Source: UBA5543 sp964464965
Lineage (GTDB): Bacteria; Bacteroidota; Bacteroidia; Chitinophagales; Chitinophagaceae
Length of the DNA stretch: 64,000 bases
Direction: 5' to 3'
Assembly: GCA_964464965.1 (NCBI GenBank)
Contig: CAYXHM010000009.1
Coordinates: 62,001 to 126,000 of the forward strand
Each line of letters starts with the position of its first letter. The first letter of the stretch is position 1. The notes beneath the pieces were generated by a model. It searched no databases, was not told the DNA's origin, and saw only the letters and a program-made list of their open reading frames with translations. The position numbers and the translations under genes were made by a program. This document shows positions 38,212-47,256 of the stretch, piece after piece.

Positions 38212-40879
38212 AAACGTATTGCGAAGTTTATTGCTTATTGCCTTTTTCTGTTTTTATACCGGGCAGGCAGCTATTGCGCAGATCAATACCGGTGGTGTCG
38301 GTCTCGGTAAAATGAAACAAGCCGGCCAGCAGCCATTGCAGGCTGAACCTAAGGAATATACCATAGGCGGTATTACCGTTACAGGTGCCAGGTTCCTGGA
38401 TAATGACCTGATGATAACAGTTACAGGGCTGGCTGTAGGAGATAAAATAAGAATACCATCGGACGAAAAAATAACCCGTGCTATACGCAACCTCTGGAAG
38501 CAGGAGCTGTTTTCTGACATCAGTATTACAGCAACCAAAATTGTAGGGGATAAAGTGTTCCTTAATATAGAAATAGAGGAGCGGCCCAGGCTAAGCCGGT
38601 ATAACTTTAAAGGCATAAAGAAAAGTGAGGCCACCGAACTGAAAGATAAACTGGGGCTGGTAAAAGGGCGTGTTGTTACAGAAGCGACTAAGAAAGAAGC
38701 GGGCGTAAGGATAAGAAAATATTTTTCTGAAAAAGGGTATAATAATGTAACGGTAAATGCACGCGAATATATAGATACCGTTGCGGTAAACTCTGTAGTG
38801 CTTACTTTTGATATTAATAAAGGCGAACGTACCCGTATTAACCAGATAAATATTGCCGGGAACGAAATAGTTGCCGATACCCGCCTGAAAAGAACCATGA
38901 AAGGCACAAAAGAAATGCCACGTATCAGCCTGCACCCGGCTGATGAAATTAGTATTTACGAGAAGAATGAAAGGTCTTTTAGTAAATACATGAATGAGTT
39001 TGGTTTCTTGTCGCCATCAAAGACGCTGGAAGCATTGGACCCTTATTTCAGGTACACATTCTTCTCCGCGTCAAAATTTAATGAGAAAAAGTATGAGAGT
39101 GACAAGGAAACCATGATAGCCTACTATAATACCCTGGGCCACCGCGACGCAGCAGTAGCAGAGGATACTATATATACTGTTAATGGTGGTAACCTGAACA
39201 TTGATATAAAACTAAGGGAAGGGCATAAATATTATTTTGGTGATATAGAATGGAAAGGCAATACTAAATATTCAAGTGAAGAACTAAGCAAGGTATTAGG
39301 CATTAAGAAAGGTGATGTATATAACCTGGAATTGCTGGATACCCGCCTGGGTAAAATGCTGAATCCTGAAGGTGGTGATGATGTAAGCAGCCTGTATATG
39401 AACGACGGTTACCTGTTTTTTAATGTTGATGCGGTAGAAATATCAATAACAGGTGATACCATTAACTATGAGATGCGCATAACAGAGGGGCCGCAGGCAA
39501 CCATTAAAAATGTGCAGATTGCCGGGAACTTCCGTACAAATGAGCATGTTATCAGAAGAGAGTTGCGTACACTGCCCGGCAATAAATTCAGCCGTGCCGA
39601 CCTGATACGATCGCAACGTGAAATAGCTAACCTTGGATTTTTTGACCAGGAAAAAATAGGTATCCAGCCAAAGCCCAACCAGGAAGATGGTACTGTAGAT
39701 ATAGAATATACTGTTGTTGAGAAATCAAGTGACCAATTGCAGTTATCTGCAGGTTTTGGTGGTGGTATCAACTTCTATGGCAACATTGGGGTTACATTCA
39801 ACAACTTCTCTTTACGCAATATATTTAAACCACAATATTGGGACCCGCTGCCTGTGGGCGATGGACAACGTTTTTCTGTAAACTACCAGTCGAACGGTCG
39901 TTACTTTAACTCCATGAACGTAGCTTTTACAGAGCCGTGGCTGGGAGGTAGAAAACCGAATGCACTTACTACTAACTTCATGTACAGCAAGTTCAACAAC
40001 TCAATTACAGGTACGAATGTGAATGAATCGTACATGAGGATGCTGGGTGGTGGGGTGTCTATGAGCCGTCGTGTAAAATGGCCTGATGATAACTTTGTAT
40101 TTACTTACGGTATCAACTACCAGAACTTTAAGCTTAAAGAATATGAGTTGATACAGGGTACTGGCTTTAGTAATGGTCCAAGCAACAACCTGTATGCCAA
40201 GATAGTGGTAGCCCGTTATTCAATTGACCAGCCATTATATCCGCGTAGTGGTTCTAATATCAGTTTCACATTCCAGTTTACACCGCCATATAGTTCTTTC
40301 GACGGTAAAGAATACAGCGGAGCTACAGCCGCAGAAAAATATAAATGGATAGAATACCATAAGTACCGCTTTACCGCAGAGTGGTACCAGCGCATTGTAG
40401 GTAATACCGTATTCAAGTTTGCCACCAAATATGGCTTTATGGGATACTACAATGCTGATATAGGTTTCGCGCCATTCGAGCGTTTCCAGGTGGGTGGCGA
40501 TGGCCTTGCGGGTCAGAACTTCTTCATAGGGCGTGATATAGTTGCGCACCGTGGTTATAAAGGGCCGTATTCTAACAACGCTACTATCTTTAATAAATAT
40601 ACTGCCGAGGTCAGATTTCCGTTCTCTCTTAGTGCATCTACTACTATATATGGTTTAGTATTTGCAGAAGCTGCCAATGCATGGGCAAACTTCAGCCAGT
40701 TCAACCCCTCTAAACTTAATCGTTCTGCAGGTGTTGGTTTAAGAGTGTTTCTGCCAATGTTTGGTTTACTGGGGTTAGATTATGGTGTTGGTTTCGACCG
40801 TTACAACAAAGCTGCGGGCATTACCAAATTAACCGATATAGCTAACTTTACCTTTATGTTAGGTTTTGAACCTGATTGA
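38204..40879 (+). CDS. bamA: Outer-membrane protein assembly factor BamA
   Basis: The core protein of the BAM complex that inserts beta-barrel proteins into the outer membrane. 891 residues: signal peptide 1-26 (MYKNVLRSLLLIAFFCFYTGQAAIAQ), then POTRA domains with repeated V-x-G-x-x-x-x-x-x-L hallmarks (ITVTGARFLDNDLMITVTGL, NQINIAGNEIVADT, VQIAGNFRTNEHVIRREL), and a 16-stranded barrel from about 530 ending ANFTFMLGFEP. RGYKGP is probably in the sixth-loop region where the VRGF motif lies. The start is ATG 38204, overlapping uppS; the in-frame ATG at 38051 would lie entirely inside uppS. Two skp genes follow, giving a typical BAM/Skp locus. Confidence 0.94.
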   Translation: MYKNVLRSLLLIAFFCFYTGQAAIAQINTGGVGLGKMKQAGQQPLQAEPKEYTIGGITVTGARFLDNDLMITVTGLAVGDKIRIPSDEKITRAIRNLWKQELFSDISITATKIVGDKVFLNIEIEERPRLSRYNFKGIKKSEATELKDKLGLVKGRVVTEATKKEAGVRIRKYFSEKGYNNVTVNAREYIDTVAVNSVVLTFDINKGERTRINQINIAGNEIVADTRLKRTMKGTKEMPRISLHPADEISIYEKNERSFSKYMNEFGFLSPSKTLEALDPYFRYTFFSASKFNEKKYESDKETMIAYYNTLGHRDAAVAEDTIYTVNGGNLNIDIKLREGHKYYFGDIEWKGNTKYSSEELSKVLGIKKGDVYNLELLDTRLGKMLNPEGGDDVSSLYMNDGYLFFNVDAVEISITGDTINYEMRITEGPQATIKNVQIAGNFRTNEHVIRRELRTLPGNKFSRADLIRSQREIANLGFFDQEKIGIQPKPNQEDGTVDIEYTVVEKSSDQLQLSAGFGGGINFYGNIGVTFNNFSLRNIFKPQYWDPLPVGDGQRFSVNYQSNGRYFNSMNVAFTEPWLGGRKPNALTTNFMYSKFNNSITGTNVNESYMRMLGGGVSMSRRVKWPDDNFVFTYGINYQNFKLKEYELIQGTGFSNGPSNNLYAKIVVARYSIDQPLYPRSGSNISFTFQFTPPYSSFDGKEYSGATAAEKYKWIEYHKYRFTAEWYQRIVGNTVFKFATKYGFMGYYNADIGFAPFERFQVGGDGLAGQNFFIGRDIVAHRGYKGPYSNNATIFNKYTAEVRFPFSLSASTTIYGLVFAEAANAWANFSQFNPSKLNRSAGVGLRVFLPMFGLLGLDYGVGFDRYNKAAGITKLTDIANFTFMLGFEPD

Positions 40880-40914
40880 TGTTAAATATGATTCTTAATT
40901 TTGCGTAAATTTCA

Positions 40915-41436
40915 ATGGTTATGAAAAGGATATTTTTAGGGATTGCTTTTTTAGCAATGGCGGCGTTTTCCGCTAATGCTCAACGGTATATCGTAATTGA
41001 CTCTAAGTATATACTGGAAAAGATGGTTGAGTATAAAGATGCACAGACGAAAATAGACAAACTGTCTGCAGATTGGCAAAAGGATATAGATAACCGTATG
41101 CAGGAGGTGGACAGGATGTACAAGACATACCAGGCAGAACGCGCAATGCTGTCTGAAGAGATGCGCAAAAAACGCGAGGATGAAATAATTACAAAGGAAA
41201 AAGCGGTAAAAGATTTACAGAAAGAGCGGTTTGGATACGAAGGGGAACTCTTCAAAGAACGTCAAAAGTTAATTAAGCCCGTTCAGGACAAAGTATTTAA
41301 CGCAGTGCAGAAATATGCTACTTCCCGCGCGTACGATGTGGTGTTTGATAAAGCAGGTGGTGTCACCTTATTTTATGCAGACCCCAAGATAGATAAAAGT
41401 GACGATGTGTTAAAATTACTTGGAATAAACAAATAA
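40915..41436 (+). CDS. OmpH/Skp-family periplasmic chaperone, first copy
   Basis: A 173-residue Skp-like chaperone that holds unfolded outer-membrane proteins for BamA. Signal peptide ends ANA|Q (about 22). The mature protein starts RYIVIDSKYILEKM, the Skp beta strand, then long charged coiled-coil arms (VEYKDAQTKIDKLSADWQKD..., REDEIITKEKAVKDLQKER), and ends VFDKAGGVTLFYADPKIDKSDDVLKLLGI, the usual OmpH tail. ATG 40915 is used; ATG 40921 (MKR) is equally plausible. A TAATTTTG box at 40896-40903 may give its own promoter inside the cluster. Confidence 0.9.
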   Translation: MVMKRIFLGIAFLAMAAFSANAQRYIVIDSKYILEKMVEYKDAQTKIDKLSADWQKDIDNRMQEVDRMYKTYQAERAMLSEEMRKKREDEIITKEKAVKDLQKERFGYEGELFKERQKLIKPVQDKVFNAVQKYATSRAYDVVFDKAGGVTLFYADPKIDKSDDVLKLLGINK

Positions 41437-41482
41437 TGGCCTTTATTTTGCAACCCTAATATATTAATTGTAAAAAGATAAT

Positions 41483-41986
41483 ATGAAAAGAATAGTATTG
41501 ATTGTAGCCTGTGGTTTATTAATGGGCAATATTGCACTGGCACAAACCAAATTCGGGCACATCAACTCTGCCGACCTATTAAAATCTATGCCTGAGGTTA
41601 CTAAAGCTGAAACAGACATCCAGGCTTATGCAAAAACTTTCCAGGACCAGCTACAGGCTATGGGTAAGGAATATGAAAAGAAGGTGCAGGAATTTCAGGC
41701 AGGTGAAAAGACAATGACTGATGCGATGAAAGAAGTGAAAGTGAAAGAAATAAAAGACTTGGAAGCCCGCATAGAAAGCACTAACCAAAGCGCACAGGAA
41801 AAAGTAGAAAAGAAAAGGCAGGAATTACTACAGCCAATTATAGATAAAGCAGACAAAGCAATAAAAGCTGTCGCAGCCGAAAAGACATACGATTACATAT
41901 TTGATACAAGTACCGGCTCATTGCTGCACGCAAAAACAGCTGACGATATTATGCCGCTGGTAAAAGCAAAGCTGGCTATTAAGTAA
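41483..41986 (+). CDS. OmpH/Skp-family periplasmic chaperone, second copy
   Basis: A 167-residue paralogue of the gene 46 bases upstream. Signal peptide ends LAQ|T (residue 21). The mature part is KFGHINSADLLKSMPEV..., coiled coil (DFQDQLQAMGKEYEKKVQEFQAGEK, then LEARIESTNQSAQEKVEKKRQELL), and ends KTYDYIFDTSTGSLLHAKTADDIMPLVKAKLAI. Divergence between the copies is substantial, suggesting different clients or homo- and hetero-trimers. The terminator directly downstream closes the uppS-bamA-skp-skp unit. Confidence 0.9.
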   Translation: MKRIVLIVACGLLMGNIALAQTKFGHINSADLLKSMPEVTKAETDIQAYAKTFQDQLQAMGKEYEKKVQEFQAGEKTMTDAMKEVKVKEIKDLEARIESTNQSAQEKVEKKRQELLQPIIDKADKAIKAVAAEKTYDYIFDTSTGSLLHAKTADDIMPLVKAKLAIK

Positions 41987-42005
41987 TATCAGCATATTTT
42001 TTCTG

Positions 42006-42042
42006 TTGAGGGCAAATAGCAATATTTGCCCTCAATTTTTTT
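42006..42042 (+). terminator. Intrinsic terminator of the bamA-skp cluster
   Basis: TTGAGGGCAAATA (42006-42018), GCAA tetraloop, TATTTGCCCTCAA (42023-42035), then TTTTTTT. Perfect 13-bp stem. Confidence 0.93.
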
Positions 42043-42098
42043 AGTGAAATCTTCAGTTTTTAGAAAGTATATTTGTCTGGTCAGATAAAAAATAATCC

Positions 42099-42788
42099 AT
42101 GCAGGACGGAGCCATTGTTTCTTTAAGAAACGCCAATATTTACCAGGGAGAAAGCCTTATACTCAGTAATGTAAATTTTGAGGTAAGGAAAGGAGAGTTT
42201 GTGTACATGATTGGCAAAACAGGCAGTGGTAAATCCAGCTTATTAAAAACACTGTATGGAGATTTATACCTGAAAGACGGTGAAGGGCATGTGGCGGGTT
42301 TTGACCTGAAGACACTTAAATGGCAGACAGTACCGCATTTAAGGAGAAACCTGGGCATAGTCTTCCAGGATTTCCGGCTGCTTACCGACAGGAATGTGTA
42401 TGATAACCTGGAATTTGTACTGAAAGCTACCGGGTGGACAGACAAAACTTTAATAAAAGAAAAGATAGATAACGTACTTTCTAAAGTAGGGCTAAGAAAT
42501 AAGGGTTTTAAAATGCCCTATGAAATGAGTGGTGGAGAACAGCAACGTGTAGACATTGCGCGCGCCTTGCTGAATAACCCCAAACTGATACTGGCCGATG
42601 AACCTACGGGTAACCTTGACCCCGATACGAGGGACGAAATCATGAACCTGTTGTTCAACATATGCAGGGACTATAACACGGCCGTTATTATGGCCACGCA
42701 CGATTACATGATCATTCAGAAATTTCCCGCACGTGTTGTACGTATAGAACATAGCGGTGTAAAGGAAATATCTGTAGCGGGTATGTAA
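42099..42788 (+). CDS. ftsE: Cell-division ATP-binding protein FtsE-like
   Basis: A 229-residue ABC ATPase of the FtsE class, which works with FtsX at the division septum to activate peptidoglycan hydrolases. Walker A is GKTGSGKSS (39-47), the Q-loop GIVFQDFRLL, ABC signature SGGEQQRVDIARALL, Walker B LILADEPTGNLD, and H-loop MATHDYMI. The division-specific short beta-signalling regions fit FtsE better than the LolD family, but LolD cannot be fully excluded. There is no ftsX beside it; in Bacteroidota the two genes are often apart. Confidence 0.82.
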   Translation: MQDGAIVSLRNANIYQGESLILSNVNFEVRKGEFVYMIGKTGSGKSSLLKTLYGDLYLKDGEGHVAGFDLKTLKWQTVPHLRRNLGIVFQDFRLLTDRNVYDNLEFVLKATGWTDKTLIKEKIDNVLSKVGLRNKGFKMPYEMSGGEQQRVDIARALLNNPKLILADEPTGNLDPDTRDEIMNLLFNICRDYNTAVIMATHDYMIIQKFPARVVRIEHSGVKEISVAGM

Positions 42789-42791
42789 GCC

Positions 42792-43538
42792 CTAATGTAA
42801 TAACCTGCGCAACAACATTTTGGCAAGGCTGTATATCCATAATAGTGGAATAAAAACCGCGTAAAAGATGTTATGCTTATATATAGATGTATAAAGCCGT
42901 AACTCTCCTTTTCTCATTTTCCATCGGTTAGCAGACGCGCCACCCGCACTTAACTGTGGCCGTCCTAAAATGGTAAGTGGCACATCCAGCCAATGACAGG
43001 AATATTTGTGCGCTACTCTTATAGCCAGTTCATGGTCTTCGCAATAGCGGTACGACTCATCAAAGCGCAGAGGCAAGGTTTTATGTACTGCAATGCAGGA
43101 AGGTTGAAAAGAGTTTTTCAAAAGAATAGCTGCATAGCTTTTCTTTTGAGTTTCAACAGATGCCTGTACCGGTTTGTGAGTATGACTAAGGGTATATGGA
43201 TGCCCCAGGAATTGTACTTCGCTATTTTGCTGGAATACATTGTGTATCGTTGCCAGCTTCTCATTATGCCATTCATCATCAGCATCCAGGAAGGCAATGA
43301 TATCACCCGTTGCAGCACGCCAGCCTTCATTTCTGGCTGTTGATGGGCCGCTGTTTTTATTCAGGGTTATCAGAAATACACCCGTATGCTGCATAACAAC
43401 CTCGCCCGTATTATCAATGCTGGCATCATCCACCACTATCACCTGGCAGGGCTGAAGTGTCTGCCGCATACACGACGCTATAGCCTTGCTGATACTACTG
43501 GCTGCATTATATGCGGGTATGACAACGCTGATTTTCAT
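42792..43538 (-). CDS. Glycosyltransferase family 2
   Basis: A 248-residue GT-A glycosyltransferase. VVIPAYNAASSISKAIASCMRQTLQP starts the fold; VVDDASIDNTGEV is the nucleotide-sugar site; FLDADDEWHNEKL carries the metal-binding DAD. A membrane-associated helix near the end (FYAVFIPLLWIYSLAKMLLRRL) would anchor it. It begins 4 bases inside the upstream glycosyltransferase gene on the same strand (ATGA-type overlap), so the two are translated together. Likely role: building a surface polysaccharide; acceptor unknown. Confidence 0.88.
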   Translation of the reverse strand: MKISVVIPAYNAASSISKAIASCMRQTLQPCQVIVVDDASIDNTGEVVMQHTGVFLITLNKNSGPSTARNEGWRAATGDIIAFLDADDEWHNEKLATIHNVFQQNSEVQFLGHPYTLSHTHKPVQASVETQKKSYAAILLKNSFQPSCIAVHKTLPLRFDESYRYCEDHELAIRVAHKYSCHWLDVPLTILGRPQLSAGGASANRWKMRKGELRLYTSIYKHNIFYAVFIPLLWIYSLAKMLLRRLLH

Positions 43539-44692
43539 TTATGCTTATTTGGTTTAGCAAATACCTCTTCATAAATGCGCAACAACGTCTTCTCTTCATT
43601 TTGCCAGCAATATTTTTCCCTGGCTGCCAGGCAGTTTTGCTGTAATTTATTATAGTATTCCTCATCAGCCAGCATCTTGTTCAGTGCGGTTACCAGGCTG
43701 TCAGTTGTAACAGGCAGGTCTATCAGGCAAGCTATTTCAAATTCGTTATTCACTTTCCTGTACTCAGGAAAATTCATGCACAGCTGTGGTACCGCATGGT
43801 GCATATAGTCGAAAAAGCGATTGGCCAGGGAATACTCATTGTTCTTGCTGATAGGGTGGAATAGTGATAAGCCAATTGTTGCCTGCGCGGTATAATCTTT
43901 TAACTGTTCAGGCGGTATAAAGCCCATCAGTTTTACTTTGTTTTCAACTTTATGTTCTTTTACAAGTGCTTTAAGTTGTGCGAAAAAATTGCCTTCGCCA
44001 CATACTATCAATGGCGCGTTAACCCGGTGCATTGCAGGAATGAGCTCTTCGAAGTACCGGCCCTCGTTTACCCAGCCCTGGAAGAGTATGAATTTTTCTT
44101 TTTTTTCAGGTATGGTGAAAGGTTGTAGTATTGTCGCGTTTCTTACCACGTCAAAATGTTTGCCATATTTCTCCCGGAAGTGTAAAGCACAATAGTCTCC
44201 TACCGTGTACCTGTATTCAAACCGGGGCACTGTTATATGTTCTATCCATTCCCATATTTTCTTTTCGCGGGGTTTTGTTACCACTTCTTTCAACTCTGTA
44301 AATATCTCGTGGGCATCATACACGCGTCTTTTATTCCTGATAACAGATGCCATATATACGGGCAATATCGTATCCAGGTCTATAGCGCAAAAAGCATCAC
44401 AACGTTTGAATAAAAGGTAGAAAAACAGCATGAACCAATATCCGCCATATAACAGTTTGCCTTTTTCGGCCAATATGGGTATTCTTACCTGTTTATACGG
44501 ACGCTCGTACAGAGGCTTGCTCTTTGACCGCTTGAAACCGATCAGCGTTACTTTATACCCTGCATTGGTCAGGGAGGTGCAGATGCGCATCATGCGCTGG
44601 TCATAATTCAGGTCGTTTGTTACGGTAAATACTATATGCCTGTTGCTGGTCATCTTTATCAGTGGTCGTAAAAATAACCATTTCCCTTTCAT
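43535..44692 (-). CDS. Glycosyltransferase family 4 (group 1)
   Basis: A 385-residue retaining GT-B transferase. N-terminal acceptor domain starts TSNRHIVFTVTNDLNYDQRMMRICTSL. C-terminal donor domain has FILFQGWVNEGRYFEEL, LIVCGEGNFFAQLKALV, KLMGFIPPEQLKDYTAQATIGLSLF and the E-x7-E region near NEYSLANRFFDYMHHAVPQL. The stop overlaps the following gene by 4 bases. Start ATG 44692 is used; ATG 44653 (MTSNRH) may be better as the preceding 13 residues are basic and unlike the family. Together with the neighbour, an extracellular-glycan pair. Confidence 0.83.
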   Translation of the reverse strand: MKGKWLFLRPLIKMTSNRHIVFTVTNDLNYDQRMMRICTSLTNAGYKVTLIGFKRSKSKPLYERPYKQVRIPILAEKGKLLYGGYWFMLFFYLLFKRCDAFCAIDLDTILPVYMASVIRNKRRVYDAHEIFTELKEVVTKPREKKIWEWIEHITVPRFEYRYTVGDYCALHFREKYGKHFDVVRNATILQPFTIPEKKEKFILFQGWVNEGRYFEELIPAMHRVNAPLIVCGEGNFFAQLKALVKEHKVENKVKLMGFIPPEQLKDYTAQATIGLSLFHPISKNNEYSLANRFFDYMHHAVPQLCMNFPEYRKVNNEFEIACLIDLPVTTDSLVTALNKMLADEEYYNKLQQNCLAAREKYCWQNEEKTLLRIYEEVFAKPNKHK

Positions 44693-44809
44693 TTTATTGT
44701 GAATGAAGCTGTTATAGTATTATTCCCGTTTTAGCAACATTATAGCCTTTCCTGATACTTATATTTGCTACTTAATCCTGTTTTATGTTTTTAAGCATAG
44801 AATAAGATG

Positions 44810-44817
44810 TAACTTTG
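44810..44817 (+). promoter_or_regulatory. -7 box TAACTTTG of ribBA
   Basis: An exact TAnnTTTG octamer 22 bases before the ribBA ATG at 44840. The upstream region is too short and unstructured for an FMN riboswitch. Confidence 0.6.
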
Positions 44818-44839
44818 CAAAATCACATAAGTATATAAT

Positions 44840-46039
44840 ATGTTAGATACAATTGAGTCCGCTATAGAGGATTTGAAAAAGGGGAAGTTGCTGATAGTAG
44901 TGGACGATGAAGACCGTGAAAATGAAGGTGACTTTATAACTGCCGCGGCAAATGTTACTCCTGAAATAATAAACTTTATGTCCAAATTCGGACGTGGACT
45001 GATATGCGCCCCGATAACCGAAGACCGTTGCGATGAGCTGAAGCTGAACCTGATGGTTGAGAACAATACAGTATTGCACCAGACACCATTTACAGTTTCT
45101 GTAGATTTAATAGGGCAAGGCTGCACAACAGGTATATCTGCGCATGACAGGGCAAAAACGGTACAAGCACTTATAGACCCTAATACAAAACCGGAAGACT
45201 TAGGCAGACCCGGACATATTTTCCCGCTTAGGGCTAAGTCTGCCGGTGTACTGAGAAGGTCGGGCCATACAGAAGCTACTGTAGATCTTGCACGTTTGGC
45301 AGGATTTGCACCGGCGGGGGTACTGGTAGAAATAATGAATGATGATGGCACTATGGCCCGCCTGCCGCAATTAATGGAGATAGCCAAGCGGTTTGACCTG
45401 AAGATAATATCCATAAAAGACCTGATAGAATACAGGCTGAATACTGAAAGCCTGATAGAGGAAGAAGTAAGGGTGGACATGCCCACAAAACATGGCAATT
45501 TTGAATTGATAGCTTTTCGCCAGACAACTACCGGTGAGCACCACCTGGCGCTAAAGAAGGGTGATTGGGAAAAGGATGAGCCCGTATTGGTTCGGGTACA
45601 TAGCTCATGCTTTACAGGCGATATACTGCATTCCCTGCGTTGCGACTGTGGTGAACAGCTACAGAAAGCCATGGAAATGGTTGAGGCAGAAGGGAAGGGC
45701 TTAGTGCTGTATATGAACCAGGAAGGCAGAGGCATAGGCCTGCTGAATAAGTTGAAAGCGTATAAGTTACAGGAAAATGGCCAGGATACTGTTGAGGCGA
45801 ACCTATCGCTGGGTTTTAAAAATGACCAAAGAGACTATGGCGTAGGTGCGCAGATATTAAGGCACCTGGGTGTCAGCAAGATAAAATTAATGACCAATAA
45901 CCCGCGGAAAAGAGCAGGCTTGTCGGGTTATGGCCTGGAAATTGTAGCTAATGTACCCATAGAGATAAGGCCAAATCCGCACAATGAATTTTATTTGCAG
46001 ACCAAACGTGATAAATTAGATCACGAGATTCTTAAATAA
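44840..46039 (+). CDS. ribBA: Bifunctional DHBP synthase / GTP cyclohydrolase II (RibBA)
   Basis: RibBA makes both early riboflavin precursors: 3,4-dihydroxy-2-butanone 4-phosphate from ribulose 5-phosphate, and the first pyrimidine from GTP. The N-terminal RibB domain has DDEDRENEGDFITAA (22-36) and the later RSGHTEATVDLARLAG. The C-terminal RibA domain, from about 205, has HSSCFTGDILHSLRCDCGEQL with three zinc cysteines, and the GTP/catalytic block NQEGRGIGLLNKLKAYKLQ. All expected residues are present, so both halves should be active. Complements ribD at 12.5 kb. A -7 box lies 22 bases upstream. Confidence 0.95.
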   Translation: MLDTIESAIEDLKKGKLLIVVDDEDRENEGDFITAAANVTPEIINFMSKFGRGLICAPITEDRCDELKLNLMVENNTVLHQTPFTVSVDLIGQGCTTGISAHDRAKTVQALIDPNTKPEDLGRPGHIFPLRAKSAGVLRRSGHTEATVDLARLAGFAPAGVLVEIMNDDGTMARLPQLMEIAKRFDLKIISIKDLIEYRLNTESLIEEEVRVDMPTKHGNFELIAFRQTTTGEHHLALKKGDWEKDEPVLVRVHSSCFTGDILHSLRCDCGEQLQKAMEMVEAEGKGLVLYMNQEGRGIGLLNKLKAYKLQENGQDTVEANLSLGFKNDQRDYGVGAQILRHLGVSKIKLMTNNPRKRAGLSGYGLEIVANVPIEIRPNPHNEFYLQTKRDKLDHEILK

Positions 46040-46067
46040 GGTACTTGTACATTAAGCCTGTTGAATA

Positions 46068-47255
46068 TTGAAAATCCTTTTCTTAGCCAATCGTACGCCA
46101 TACCCGCCTTACCGCGGCGATAAGCTGAAAATTTTTAACCTTGCAAAGAGGTTAAACGCCAGGCATGAATTGCACCTGTTGACCTTTGCGCAAACGGCAG
46201 AAGACTATACTTACAGGCAGGAGCTTGAAAAGATATTTCATAAGGTTCATTTTATTCCACTCCCAAAGTGGAAGTCCGTATTAAACTGTGTAGCAGCTTT
46301 GTGGTCATCTAAGCCATTACAGGTGTTGTATTTCAACTCTGCTGAAATGAGGCGCAGTGCTGCTAAGCTATTAGCCGAAGAGCAATTTGATGCTGTGCAT
46401 GTGCAACACCTGCGCATGTCTCCATACCTGGCAGACATTACAGATACCCCAAGGATATTAGACATGCCTGATGCCTTTTCTTTGTACTGGAAACGTAGGG
46501 TAGAGTCTGCGACGAATCCTGTGGTCAGGCTGTTTAACAGTATGGAACAGAAAAGAGTGGAGCGGTATGAACCTAAAGTAATGGGCAGGTATAACCTGTC
46601 GCTTGTATGTTCAGCAGAAGACCTTGGATATCTTAAGGACAAGCACCATATTTCATCCATCGCATTGCTACCCAATGGGGTGGATCTTGATACATTTGCT
46701 GCTAAGGACCACGACTACAGCCACAATAAAACATTGCTATTTACAGGTAATATGGATTATGCGCCGAATGTAGATGCAGTGCAATATTTTGTACAGGATA
46801 TACTCCCGTTGATCCATAAGCGCCACCCACAGGCTGAGTTTATTATAGCAGGCCAGCGCCCGGTAAAAAAAGTGTCAGACTTGGCATCTGATAAGATAAA
46901 GGTTACAGGCTTTATTAAAGACCTTGCCGCTATGTACAACCAGGCCAGTGTAGTTGTTGCACCACTAAGGTTTGGCGCGGGTACACAAAATAAAGTGCTG
47001 GAGGCAATGGCCATGGGGGTGCCCGTGGTTTGTTCCCATATAGGCTTTAAAGGTCTGGGTATTGAAAGTGGTGAAGGTGCTATCATGCGTCAGTCGCCAG
47101 CTGAATTTGCAGAAGCAGTATGTCAATTGCTTTCAGATGAAAAACAAAGAGCTATAGTTGGGCAAAAAGGCGCAGTGGTAATAAGAAATGGCTTTGGCTG
47201 GGACTCAATAGCCGTAAGGCTGGAGCAATACCTGCAGCAGGTGGCATCAAAATAA
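46068..47255 (+). CDS. Glycosyltransferase family 4, sugar-transferase type
   Basis: A 395-residue GT-B glycosyltransferase. It begins with TTG at 46068, read as MKILFLANRTPYPPYRGDKLKIFNLAKRL; no ATG is available nearby. The C-terminal domain shows LLFTGNMDYAPNVDAVQYFV, AEFIIAGQRPVKKV and the EAMAMGVPVVCS donor loop after GAGTQNKVLE. The pattern resembles the stp1/EpsH1-associated sugar transferases of exopolysaccharide loci. It is 28 bases after ribBA, probably read through from it, and is convergent with the giant tamB-like gene (stop codons 2 bases apart). Confidence 0.88.
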   Translation: MKILFLANRTPYPPYRGDKLKIFNLAKRLNARHELHLLTFAQTAEDYTYRQELEKIFHKVHFIPLPKWKSVLNCVAALWSSKPLQVLYFNSAEMRRSAAKLLAEEQFDAVHVQHLRMSPYLADITDTPRILDMPDAFSLYWKRRVESATNPVVRLFNSMEQKRVERYEPKVMGRYNLSLVCSAEDLGYLKDKHHISSIALLPNGVDLDTFAAKDHDYSHNKTLLFTGNMDYAPNVDAVQYFVQDILPLIHKRHPQAEFIIAGQRPVKKVSDLASDKIKVTGFIKDLAAMYNQASVVVAPLRFGAGTQNKVLEAMAMGVPVVCSHIGFKGLGIESGEGAIMRQSPAEFAEAVCQLLSDEKQRAIVGQKGAVVIRNGFGWDSIAVRLEQYLQQVASK

Positions 47256-47256
47256 C

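Noticed and set aside
44700..44840. Search for an FMN riboswitch upstream of ribBA
   Set aside because: The region is only about 140 bases, AT-rich, and shows none of the conserved RFN-element segments.
44791..45735. Open frame of 314 codons antisense to ribBA
   Set aside because: Antisense shadow of a well-conserved gene; Ser-rich and without recognisable features.
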